Shown here: positions 13,145-21,608 of the stretch, one piece after another
Numbering within the stretch: position 1 is the stretch's first letter
Layout of the letters: each line of letters starts with the position of its first letter
NCBI GenBank assembly: GCA_018267625.1
Contig: JAFDYC010000047.1
Location: 1 to 41,248 of the forward strand
Length of the DNA stretch: 41,248 bases
Origin: Bacteroidota bacterium
GTDB lineage: Bacteria; Bacteroidota; Bacteroidia; Chitinophagales; Chitinophagaceae
Direction of reading: 5' to 3'
Notes under the pieces: model-generated
What the model saw: only the letters and a program-made list of their open reading frames with translations
The model's database searches: none
What the model was told of the DNA's origin: nothing
Position numbers and translations under genes: made by a program

Positions 13145-15490
13145 TCACTTTAGACTGGCCACCAGTTTATCGAGACCGTCATAGTGCCTTGCCCTCATAC
13201 CAACATTCTCCTTGAGAATTACCGTGAAGCCAGTTGAGGATACCTTCTGCGGACGGTCCTGACTAATCTCATATTCACCAGCTACGATGAATGCCACACG
13301 TATACGCTGCGGCATATCTTCTACGTCCGATACGCCAAGTAATTTGGTGCGAACAGCATCCTTTAGCAAGTGCGCCCCTTTTGGGTCTATAGCCCAGATA
13401 CACTTACGCGTCCAAAGCAGAAAATCAGGGTAAAAGGTGCTGGTGCCCGCGCCTATCTCTGGTATAGGTATGCCATAACCGGTGCGTGATGGATTGCGGC
13501 ACCAATCAAGGCCAAGCGTGTCCAAGGCGTCAGCCACCGCAACTTCAAAACCATTCAAGCCGTTGTACTCCTTGTGTAGCGCATGCTTATACTTGCGAAC
13601 ACGGTAGCGTTCCCGCCGAGTAAGGTCATCAGCCATGTAGTCCGGTGATACAAGCGTGAAAGGCGGAACCGTATATTCCTCATCGGCCTCGTATTCCAAG
13701 CGAAACTCATTGTTCAGCTTTTCCTGAATGGTGGTAAGGCGGTCGCTAATTTGTGTCATAGCCTCAGAACCGAACTGCATCTTCTTTTTCAGCTTGGGAT
13801 TTTCCTTTACCCAAGGCGAAAACCGCCAGTTATTTTTCTGCGCTATGCGCCCATCTATCGCTGCGAGGCGGTCTTGCAGATAACGCCAGATGCGCACATC
13901 AGCATTCTCCGGCCTGCTCTCTTCTTTCTGTAATCTCCCATCCTCCCGGTTACGACGCATATCCAATACCCTCGTCTTGATTTTTCCAGGCGCTTTAAGG
14001 GCCTCATCGGCAAATGCAGGCACAGCATTGATCAAGATTTTGTCCAGTCGATCAACATCTTCACCAAAGGATTCATTTACCATCGGGATAGTCACCTCCT
14101 TCTTTACCGGCACTTCGCGTGACGTTTTTGGGCGGGCAGCTGCGCTGCTCACAATAATCACCTCATGTCCGTCCTGCTCCATCTCACTCTGTGTTTCGTT
14201 TACCAGCCGGGCAAAGTCTTCATCAGGTACATTGAAGTAGAAGTATGCTGAGTTGAGATCTCCATCAGCAAAGGGCGCTGCATTAGGCTGTCGTAGAAAG
14301 CGCCCTATCTTCTGTGAGATGTCGGTCAAAGACTTTCCCGAACCGTCAAGGTAGGCAACGTATGCCCAAGGCTCATCCCAGCCTTCGCGCAATGAAAGGT
14401 TCCAGATTATATGGGTATATCCTTTGTCCCGCAGTTGCTCGGGTGTCTTGCCTGCCTTTAGCGTATCTACAAGTACATCCCAATTCACGTTTTGATTGGC
14501 ACCATCACGGACGGCCTTTTCTACACCTGAAAGATGAACCGCGATACGCGTTGGATCAACGCCTAATTCTTGCGTTAGGACTTCCCAAACTTCTAAACCA
14601 GCCAATGTACTGTTTACCACGCCACACCAGATAGGCGTCTCTTTAGGGGCAACTTTAGATAGCTTTTTACGCAGTTGTAGCCATTTATCATTTGCCTCAC
14701 GAACAGCATAACTGCGTGTTGTGTTGCAATCCACCAGATATAGGCGCGTTTTTAGCAAGCCTTCCTGAACTACCTCCTTCGTATCCACCTTGACTGTTTG
14801 TAACTCCAGTGCAGCCATCTTTTCGTCTGCAGTCTTGCCAGGAAGGAGCAGCGATAAGTCATCATTTAGAGGTGATGCTGACGCCAGTATAAAGGCTCTG
14901 GGATTTAATTCTGTAAGGCGTGCAAATTGAGCATTAGTAGTGCCGTGTGCTTCATCATACACAATGTATAAGTCGCGTTGCCGAACATCTGGGCCTTTGC
15001 CGGCAAGCATCTCCCAATAGGAGGTGCCATTTCTGTCTTTGTGAATGTTCAAGCCCTCTTTGCTATTATCATCTCGGTTGAATAGGGCTACTGTGCCTAA
15101 GAGAACAGTGAGGCCTGTACGCGCTATGATGGTATCAGCCCAGTCGGCATCCGTCAGTGTAGATAGGATTCTGATTTCGGCATCTTCCGGCAATAGAGGA
15201 GCATAGTCTCCGCCTGCGCTAAGCTTAGTGCGTGTCTGAGAGATAACTGCTCCGCGATTAGTTGTCCATAACACAATGGCATCGCCTAGCGTGGAGGCTG
15301 TAAGCGCCAGCATTGGCGTTTTTCCTGATCCAGTAATTGCTTTAAGGCGACAAAGGAACGGCAGCAGCTCACCGGTATCGGGATTCCAACGCTGGCTATA
15401 AGGCGGCGCAGGATATGTTTGCAGCATCTGCGCCAATGCGCCTGATGCTTTAAGCTGAAAGTCTTTAAGGTTATCGCGAGTCAGTTGCAC
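13145..15490 (-). CDS. type III restriction enzyme Res subunit (helicase-nuclease)
   Basis: A 781-residue superfamily 2 helicase/translocase with a C-terminal nuclease. Walker A is ITGSGKTP (Lys57), Walker B is the DEAH box at 179-182, and LASASPLN at about 202-209 fits motif III. Motif VI is in the QKIGRFLRQ region near residue 390. The C-terminal nuclease shows PDFLLW (about 688-693) and DPKG (about 702-705), matching the PD-(D/E)XK motif of type III Res subunits, preceded by the typical WCRNPSRTGYGIP. It would translocate or switch along DNA and cut when two unmodified sites meet. It is shorter than the roughly 970 residues usual for EcoP1I-like Res. It starts 3 bases after the methylase stop, as in a Mod-Res pair. 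Confidence 0.9.
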   Translation of the reverse strand: MQLTRDNLKDFQLKASGALAQMLQTYPAPPYSQRWNPDTGELLPFLCRLKAITGSGKTPMLALTASTLGDAIVLWTTNRGAVISQTRTKLSAGGDYAPLLPEDAEIRILSTLTDADWADTIIARTGLTVLLGTVALFNRDDNSKEGLNIHKDRNGTSYWEMLAGKGPDVRQRDLYIVYDEAHGTTNAQFARLTELNPRAFILASASPLNDDLSLLLPGKTADEKMAALELQTVKVDTKEVVQEGLLKTRLYLVDCNTTRSYAVREANDKWLQLRKKLSKVAPKETPIWCGVVNSTLAGLEVWEVLTQELGVDPTRIAVHLSGVEKAVRDGANQNVNWDVLVDTLKAGKTPEQLRDKGYTHIIWNLSLREGWDEPWAYVAYLDGSGKSLTDISQKIGRFLRQPNAAPFADGDLNSAYFYFNVPDEDFARLVNETQSEMEQDGHEVIIVSSAAARPKTSREVPVKKEVTIPMVNESFGEDVDRLDKILINAVPAFADEALKAPGKIKTRVLDMRRNREDGRLQKEESRPENADVRIWRYLQDRLAAIDGRIAQKNNWRFSPWVKENPKLKKKMQFGSEAMTQISDRLTTIQEKLNNEFRLEYEADEEYTVPPFTLVSPDYMADDLTRRERYRVRKYKHALHKEYNGLNGFEVAVADALDTLGLDWCRNPSRTGYGIPIPEIGAGTSTFYPDFLLWTRKCIWAIDPKGAHLLKDAVRTKLLGVSDVEDMPQRIRVAFIVAGEYEISQDRPQKVSSTGFTVILKENVGMRARHYDGLDKLVASLK

Positions 15491-15493
15491 AGT

Positions 15494-17461
15494 CTAATCG
15501 TTATTTTCTTCTTCTTCTAAGAGATTAAGGCGCGCTAGCAGGGAATCTGGTATCTGCTGAAAGCGGTAGAGCTTATCATTTTGTGGCGATGTATTGGCAA
15601 CGGCGTAGATGTAGACAGGCTTCGTAACGCCTGCCTGCTCTGCCTCTGCCATAATCTTGCTGCGTATATCGCGCGTTAGGGGCTGATGCCCTCGCATTCG
15701 GCCCTGCTCCCATACCAGCGCAATGCCGTAACCAAGCCGCGTCTTGCCAATCAGGTATTCGTAGCCCTCAAAGCGGCAATCCTGCCGATTAGAATCTTCC
15801 TCTACAATCTGCAAGATGATGTCAGCAAGATTTTCCCGGTCTGAGGCCATAAGCATGGCCTTATCAATGGCTTTGTGAGCCGTGTAGAAAGTAAAACTAC
15901 CCGGCAATTTTGGATGCGCTTTCCCATCCGCCCACTTACCTGTAATTACCCGGCGGATTCGCTCTGCGGTCAGGCGGTCGGTGTAGTCTTTCTTTGGTAT
16001 TTTCTTGTTACGTGGATCACCGCTTTCTACCAAAATGAATCGGCGATTACCACCGTCCTCAGCGTTCATCGCAAGGACAGCATGGCCGGTCGTACCGCTT
16101 CCCCCATACGGATCAAAAATCCTTGCTTCTTTATCTCTCCATGTTACAAGGTTAAAAAGTTCAGCGAGCATCTCATGGTCTTTGGGCGAGTCAAATACGT
16201 TTTTACCTAACAATTTCTCTACAGTGTCAACCGCACGTTGCCCGACAATTTTGAAGACAGATGTAGCAACTTCCAGGTCACTCTCGTGCAAGTATTTCTT
16301 TAAACGTGGTACACCAGCATGTGTCTTTTTGAATGCAATTTTTCCCGCTTTAATTAGTGCTTCCATGTCGGCTGGGTCTGGAAATCTCCATCCTGATGCC
16401 GGAACTTTACAGGGCTTTTTAGTTACTGGATGAATTACATCATACCTCGGTCCGCCACCACCAGGCCAATTCAAGTCACCATCATCATTAAACATCCCTT
16501 CTTCATCAATTTTTTTATAACGATTCTTCCGCGCGGGATGGTCTTGAGGTAGTGCCTTAAACCATTCGTTCATGGCGAGTTGAATCTTGGATACATCACT
16601 GTTGTGCGCAAGCTTTGCTTCCGCATAAGCCATTAGTATCTCATCCGCGCCATCTTTTCGTTTCCGCCATTTGCCTTTGGCGCGCTCCCACTCTTTAAGC
16701 GTTGCCATCACTTTCATTTTCTCGTTCAAGGCACGTTCATCCCGCGCCCATACCAATAAATATTCATGGCCCTCAGAGAAATAGCTAGCGTCATTTTTAC
16801 GAGATCGCTCCCAAATGAGAGTAGCCAACCTGTTCTTCTCGCCAAACATTTCCTCCATTAGCATCCATAAGCGTGGCAGTTCATGCTCGTCAATGCTTAC
16901 GATGATAACCCCTGTATGCTTCATCAGCTTTCGTGCAGCCCATAAGCGGGGTGCGATGTGGTTTATCCATTTGGTATGCTTTGAGGGGTCATCCAGCGAT
17001 ACACCCTTCTCAACATAACGCACCTTTTTCTTTAACTGGTCAAGCTCAGCTTTTGAGAGATTGTAGTTGTCGTTGTATGCAAAAGTGTCTGTACCCGTAT
17101 TGTACGGTGGGTCCATATAGATAACATCAAAACCTGTCTTTGGCCCTCCACGAAACTCAGTAAGTAATGAACGCATTACCGCAAGGTTGTCGCCATCTAT
17201 AATGCGGTGCTCACCGCCGTTGCGCTTTGGATAACTTTTCTCCTTGACAGGACTAATAACTACAGGCTGTACCTGTTCAGCCAGAAAACGATTGCGCCCA
17301 CGCCACATGAGTGCAGCATCGTTTGAACCTGTTTCTGAAATATGTCCAAATGCCTCACGCAGAAGCTTCTCCTCTTGCAGTTCTTCTACTAGTTTGATTA
17401 ATTCTTCCTTTTCTAAAGTACCGAGAATCGGTAGTTCAGTCGGGTTTTTGATTTTTGCCAT
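15494..17461 (-). CDS. type III DNA methyltransferase (Mod subunit)
   Basis: A 655-residue adenine-specific methyltransferase of the beta class. The catalytic DPPYNTG is at 117-123 and the AdoMet-binding FDPYGGSGTTG at 449-459, in the order expected for type III Mod proteins. A central section (about 210-440), rich in charged residues and containing GGGGPRYDVIHP, should include the target-recognition domain. Size is close to EcoP15I Mod (644 residues). It methylates one strand of an asymmetric site and also gives the Res subunit its specificity. First gene of a four-gene minus-strand operon (Mod, Res, membrane protein, HNH). The gap of 200 bases to the divergent gene at 17662 should hold both promoters. 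No simple-sequence repeat suggesting phase variation is seen in the coding region. Confidence 0.93.
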   Translation of the reverse strand: MAKIKNPTELPILGTLEKEELIKLVEELQEEKLLREAFGHISETGSNDAALMWRGRNRFLAEQVQPVVISPVKEKSYPKRNGGEHRIIDGDNLAVMRSLLTEFRGGPKTGFDVIYMDPPYNTGTDTFAYNDNYNLSKAELDQLKKKVRYVEKGVSLDDPSKHTKWINHIAPRLWAARKLMKHTGVIIVSIDEHELPRLWMLMEEMFGEKNRLATLIWERSRKNDASYFSEGHEYLLVWARDERALNEKMKVMATLKEWERAKGKWRKRKDGADEILMAYAEAKLAHNSDVSKIQLAMNEWFKALPQDHPARKNRYKKIDEEGMFNDDGDLNWPGGGGPRYDVIHPVTKKPCKVPASGWRFPDPADMEALIKAGKIAFKKTHAGVPRLKKYLHESDLEVATSVFKIVGQRAVDTVEKLLGKNVFDSPKDHEMLAELFNLVTWRDKEARIFDPYGGSGTTGHAVLAMNAEDGGNRRFILVESGDPRNKKIPKKDYTDRLTAERIRRVITGKWADGKAHPKLPGSFTFYTAHKAIDKAMLMASDRENLADIILQIVEEDSNRQDCRFEGYEYLIGKTRLGYGIALVWEQGRMRGHQPLTRDIRSKIMAEAEQAGVTKPVYIYAVANTSPQNDKLYRFQQIPDSLLARLNLLEEEENND

Positions 17462-17661
17462 TGCCAGTGAATCCGTTGAATCGCCGTTATTTGTTATATT
17501 ACGGCATAAGCTCTCAAAGATAATCTCCCAAATGACTAATTCAAGGCGTCATTTCGATACTTTATTGAGGCGCTTCAACCATATGATTATTAGCAGGTTA
17601 CCGCGAATTATTTTATGAGCGCAATAACTGAACTTAGATAAATTTTAAACCATTTGCCCTG

Positions 17662-18975
17662 ATGATGACAGATGAGGAATTGATTGTCATTTTGGATGGA
17701 AACCAAGCCTTCCTAACCCATGAAATGCACCTTCCGCTTTCCAAAATTGGTCTTCCCGATTACATAGAACGCTTCAAAGCCCCAGTGATTTGGAAGTTTC
17801 GGATTTTGAAGCATATAGAAGCAGAGAAACGGATTACGGCCCTGATTCTATCCTATGGCTGGAACGATGCCACTTTCAGCAACAGGCAGAAGGAAATCTT
17901 CCAGAAAATTCAGATTGAATCAATTTCCTTCAGCACGATAAGCACATCAGGGTTGCTGCAAAGCACAAATGGCAATATCATTTTCAAATCAAGCTCAAAT
18001 AGTGCAACCGGGAATTCAAGCCAAAAGGACTCAACAGCGAAAGCGCCAGACTCAACGGTAAAATTCCACAGGCCTGCCGTAATCCTTCCTACCATCAAGG
18101 AACCGGTACCTCGCACTATTGTTTTCCCATTTACAGAACCAATTAAAAATGTCGTTTTCAGAGAAGGCTTTGTAACAGCTACTAAGCGCGTTCCGGAATT
18201 AGCTAGAGAATTAGAATTCCAAATCGAAAATGCACATGTGCGGGAAGAGTACGACGCGGTTAAGAATTATATCGGGAACGTACTTCAAACAAAGAAGATT
18301 TCAGTCACGGCAACAATAGAACTTCTGGACGGACAGATAGTTTCAGTGAATGCAGTTTCACCTGAAATAGCAAAGATTAATGACTCTATGCTGGAAGGTC
18401 TACGGCTTGAGTTTGTGAAAGACTTCACCCGACCAACTGTTTTAACCACATCTGACCAGCCATTATTTACATTGGACGAGCTGTTTAAAGGGCTTACAGA
18501 AGGAAAGATCAAGTCTGACGCATTCTACGATGACGATAGAAAGGTGGTTGAAGATTTAATCGGAATTACAGATAGCAAGCATTACCATCACCTACGTTTT
18601 CTATCAAGTAGGCATTTGCACACAACGATGAAGCTACGATTCTCCATCAGGCCATTTTCATTTGTTTTCCTAATAGAGGGGACTTCGAAGTATTATATTG
18701 TCTGGGAAACTTTGCACACCCAAGAGGCAACCTATATCTGGCGCGTTGCTAAGGACAAGGCCGCTTTGAAAGCAGCACTTAGCGATACATCAGCAATAAT
18801 TGGAGGCATGAAAGCGAAGGGTAAGCAGCAATATATTACTACAAAAGCCGAAGACTTCAACCGCATTTATCATGACTACTCAGACCTTGCTAATGGCTTT
18901 AGGAAATGGAAGACTGACTTGGAAACGCTTTTGGATGAAAAAGACGTTTTAGAATCTACTCAAAACAACCTATAG
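17662..18975 (+). CDS. uncharacterised 437-residue protein in the defence cassette
   Basis: Family not recognised. ATG codons 1 and 2 are adjacent. Residues 1-80 are alpha/beta (EELIVILDGNQAFLTHEM). A Ser/Thr/Asn-rich, probably flexible stretch lies at about 100-135. Residues 145-260 are mixed. The last 170 residues have KSDAFYDDDRKVVEDLIG, a HYHHLRFLSSRHLHTTMKLRF stretch rich in His and Arg (about 306-326), FVFLIEGTSKYYIVWET, and a helical end. The charged His/Arg cluster and a possible beta core hint at a nucleic-acid enzyme, but no established catalytic motif can be named. It runs opposite to its neighbours, and its 3' end overlaps the end of the CoiA-like gene by 6 bases. Confidence 0.68.
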   Translation: MMTDEELIVILDGNQAFLTHEMHLPLSKIGLPDYIERFKAPVIWKFRILKHIEAEKRITALILSYGWNDATFSNRQKEIFQKIQIESISFSTISTSGLLQSTNGNIIFKSSSNSATGNSSQKDSTAKAPDSTVKFHRPAVILPTIKEPVPRTIVFPFTEPIKNVVFREGFVTATKRVPELARELEFQIENAHVREEYDAVKNYIGNVLQTKKISVTATIELLDGQIVSVNAVSPEIAKINDSMLEGLRLEFVKDFTRPTVLTTSDQPLFTLDELFKGLTEGKIKSDAFYDDDRKVVEDLIGITDSKHYHHLRFLSSRHLHTTMKLRFSIRPFSFVFLIEGTSKYYIVWETLHTQEATYIWRVAKDKAALKAALSDTSAIIGGMKAKGKQQYITTKAEDFNRIYHDYSDLANGFRKWKTDLETLLDEKDVLESTQNNL

Positions 18976-20442
18976 AGGGCCAAGGTGAGTAGATACAAAT
19001 TCATTAATAGGCAACTTTCTGAATAACCCATCCCTTACTCTTTCCCATAAAAAATCTTTTCCAACATCAAAATACAAGGTTGCTTCTGCTGCTTGCCAAC
19101 TTTTTCTTTCATATTTCCAATCAAAAGTGTACAGGCCTTTGCCTTCACGCATAGCACCAAACCTTTTATTGGCAAATACTCTTTCTTCTTTCTTAATTAA
19201 TTGTGCAGCTATTTTTTGTTGCTCAGCAATCAAATTAGGCGTGTCATACTCAGCTATCGCAACATCGCCGGCTAAATCTTCTAGTGCTACTTCACTGTAA
19301 GCGATATCGCCTTGAACAGACAAGAGCTCATCACCTAAACTTTCCCGGTAGTCCGATTCAATTAATAACTCCGTCTCAGCAATTTCGGCAGCTAACTTGC
19401 CAAGCTTGTCTCGACCCTCGGCAAGTTTCTGAGTAATCAGAATTATTGTACGCTCCGGGTCAATTACGAAGACATATTTATCCTGTCTGTGCTTATAAAC
19501 AAGAACTTCATCAAATGACTTAAACGTTTTTACCTCCGGGAAAAACGTGCGGTATGTTTCCTTAACTATAGCTCTCGCTCGGTCAAAGTTTTCTTTTGTA
19601 ATCGCTCCATACGGCACGATTCGCATTTTCTTTCCTTCTATGCTGATGGCTTCATGCGCTTCAATTGAGCCCAATCGTTCATTCGCCTGAGCAATGTCAT
19701 TTTGTAGTTGCAGATGAGCTTTGATTAAGGAAATGTAGTGTTCCTTATGTTTTGAAATTTTGGTGTAAGACTTTGAAAAAAGGTCAAAATAGTATTTGTC
19801 GCTTTTCCAGTGCGATAAAAAGTCCCGCACATCTTCCGATGCCTTTCGGATTTTTTCTGTGAGGTACTCAGCGTCCTTTTTTCGACTAACCAATTTACGT
19901 TCTTCCTGTTCGTAAGCACGCCTTGCATTAATGACACTCGCTTCAATCTCAGCAACCTTTTTCTTTAGTTCTTCGCTAATCTTTTTTATCGCAAAATCAT
20001 GGCTCAATTGAATGTCTCTTACATCCCTGTTTACAATACTTCGGAGCTTAAAATGGCTATCGATATCCTTAGCATTTATCACCCAGATCATTTCGCCATA
20101 AAAATGTTCCCTCGTTCTAATTATGCTCTGAGAAATCGCTGAATTTTGAAACTCTATTACTAAGCCACTGGGGACTTGAACGTCCGCTCGATGCTTCTGT
20201 CCCCATTTCTCTATCACAACTTCACGCCACTCTTTCGGAAAATGTTCTTTCCATTGCCGATGCCACCAGGTTTCGCTTTCATACCAGGTATCGCAATGCG
20301 GATTAAATCCGTCGTGACGCCAATGGTCAATATAGACTTCGCCGCAAGCCGCGATCATTGTACCTCCGCATATTTCGCAAAGTGCTCTGGCACCTGAAGT
20401 CGGTTGGACTCTTTTACCGTCCGCATCTATTGCAAACTGCAT
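18970..20442 (-). CDS. CoiA-like nuclease with long coiled coil
   Basis: A 490-residue protein. The first 125 residues match the competence protein CoiA type: a Cys pair (Cys22/Cys25), a DHWRH motif (Asp39 to His43), then a PD-(D/E)XK-like core with HRADV (Asp87) and VIEFQNS (Glu97, Gln99) followed by SIIRTREHFYG. The rest is mainly long charged helices (about 135-200 and 230-400), probably coiled coil, ending in a compact tail (TFDWKYERKSWQAAEATLYF). In Firmicutes CoiA acts in transformation; here the 3'-terminal place in an operon with a giant ATPase and a DUF4365 protein suggests a defence nuclease (inference). It starts 38 bases after the DUF4365 gene. Confidence 0.75.
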   Translation of the reverse strand: MQFAIDADGKRVQPTSGARALCEICGGTMIAACGEVYIDHWRHDGFNPHCDTWYESETWWHRQWKEHFPKEWREVVIEKWGQKHRADVQVPSGLVIEFQNSAISQSIIRTREHFYGEMIWVINAKDIDSHFKLRSIVNRDVRDIQLSHDFAIKKISEELKKKVAEIEASVINARRAYEQEERKLVSRKKDAEYLTEKIRKASEDVRDFLSHWKSDKYYFDLFSKSYTKISKHKEHYISLIKAHLQLQNDIAQANERLGSIEAHEAISIEGKKMRIVPYGAITKENFDRARAIVKETYRTFFPEVKTFKSFDEVLVYKHRQDKYVFVIDPERTIILITQKLAEGRDKLGKLAAEIAETELLIESDYRESLGDELLSVQGDIAYSEVALEDLAGDVAIAEYDTPNLIAEQQKIAAQLIKKEERVFANKRFGAMREGKGLYTFDWKYERKSWQAAEATLYFDVGKDFLWERVRDGLFRKLPINEFVSTHLGPL

Positions 20443-20480
20443 TTTTACAAAGAAGTAGAATCAAATTTCGCAATAGCAAC

Positions 20481-21569
20481 TTATCCCGTTTGGATGTAGC
20501 CTTCCCTTTCAATCGTTTCAATGGTGCCTCGCAATATCCCATCATCATCAGGATTTTTGGAAACAAAATCACGGATGCGGGCTATTGCAAATTCCTTTGA
20601 GCGATGTTGCGCAAAGTGGGCATATAACCAATAGAGGTGTTGTCTCTCCTCTATAGAACGCGACTCGTTCGAGGCAAGTTTGTGAATGATCTCATCAATA
20701 CCTTCAACTTGATTCAAAACAAGAAAAACAAGGTAGGGAAAAGCATGCCGAGTAATGCCATCTTTTAAGAATGAAATTGCCTGTTCTACGCTACCTGGTG
20801 AAAAGTGTTTCTTAATTGTGTTCGCAACATGCGTGCGGATAGAAGACATTTGATAGTGGGCATATTCTTGGCTTTGGGAGTTCCAGAAAATATTGCCATT
20901 GTCAAGGAAGTTGCTTAACATTCCTAAGATATTGCCTTTTATTCCGATCGCCTGGATGTGCTCAAAGGACGTAATGATATAGGTCCATGCAGCTTCCTTG
21001 TCTCTGTGATTTGAAAAGAGGGATTTTAAACCATTATAGCATCGTTCTGGGTTGGCAAAATCTGAAAATTCATTTAGGCTTCGGCCAAAATTCTCAAAAG
21101 TCTTGTAGTCAGTTATACGATTGATGAAATACGTCCTGAATGATTCGAAAGTGTGTTCGTTTAGGACGTTGGTGTTACTCAGCCTTATAGTATGGCTAGC
21201 CTTTGTAACTGCCTCGGGATGATCTCGTAGGTAATCTGAAATACTAATCCAGAAGGCACACTTCTTATCAGGATCATAGACCAAACCGGCCACCTGGAGA
21301 GTATGGTTGGCCCAGCGATCTAAATGATCTCGTCCTGCAACAATCTTGTAACCTCGTGAGTCTTTAAAACTTTTTCCACTCTTGATTTGTGCACTTATAG
21401 TAAATCCAGTTGCAAAATCATTAATTGTGAAGTCAATGTAACAGTCTATACCAAGGTCGTCCCGCGTATCAATTTCAGTAACAATGCAGTTAGCGCTTTC
21501 GACTAACGATCTTATGTAATTAACGCCTTCTCGTTCAATTATCTTATTTGGGTGTCGTTTCAACGGCAT
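20481..21569 (-). CDS. DUF4365 protein, PD-(D/E)XK-like
   Basis: A 362-residue protein whose first 150 residues fit DUF4365. An N-terminal helix is followed by the motif DDLGIDCYIDF (Asp38 and Asp42) and the strand ending in SAQIKSG (Gln61, Lys63), which together give a D...QxK variant of the PD-(D/E)XK nuclease core. A later section (about 82-120) holds the YDPDKKCAFWISI strand typical of these proteins. The C-terminal 200 residues are helical and may form repeats (for example SIRTHVANTIKKHF and LYWLYAHFAQHRSKEF). It is the middle gene of a three-gene minus-strand operon, 39 bases from the ATPase gene. The Gln in place of Asp/Glu recurs in several nuclease-like families, so activity is likely but unproven. 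Confidence 0.78.
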   Translation of the reverse strand: MPLKRHPNKIIEREGVNYIRSLVESANCIVTEIDTRDDLGIDCYIDFTINDFATGFTISAQIKSGKSFKDSRGYKIVAGRDHLDRWANHTLQVAGLVYDPDKKCAFWISISDYLRDHPEAVTKASHTIRLSNTNVLNEHTFESFRTYFINRITDYKTFENFGRSLNEFSDFANPERCYNGLKSLFSNHRDKEAAWTYIITSFEHIQAIGIKGNILGMLSNFLDNGNIFWNSQSQEYAHYQMSSIRTHVANTIKKHFSPGSVEQAISFLKDGITRHAFPYLVFLVLNQVEGIDEIIHKLASNESRSIEERQHLYWLYAHFAQHRSKEFAIARIRDFVSKNPDDDGILRGTIETIEREGYIQTG

Positions 21570-21608
21570 TATGTAAGTTTTGGGGAGAGCGATGCTAGAT
21601 TTATTTGG

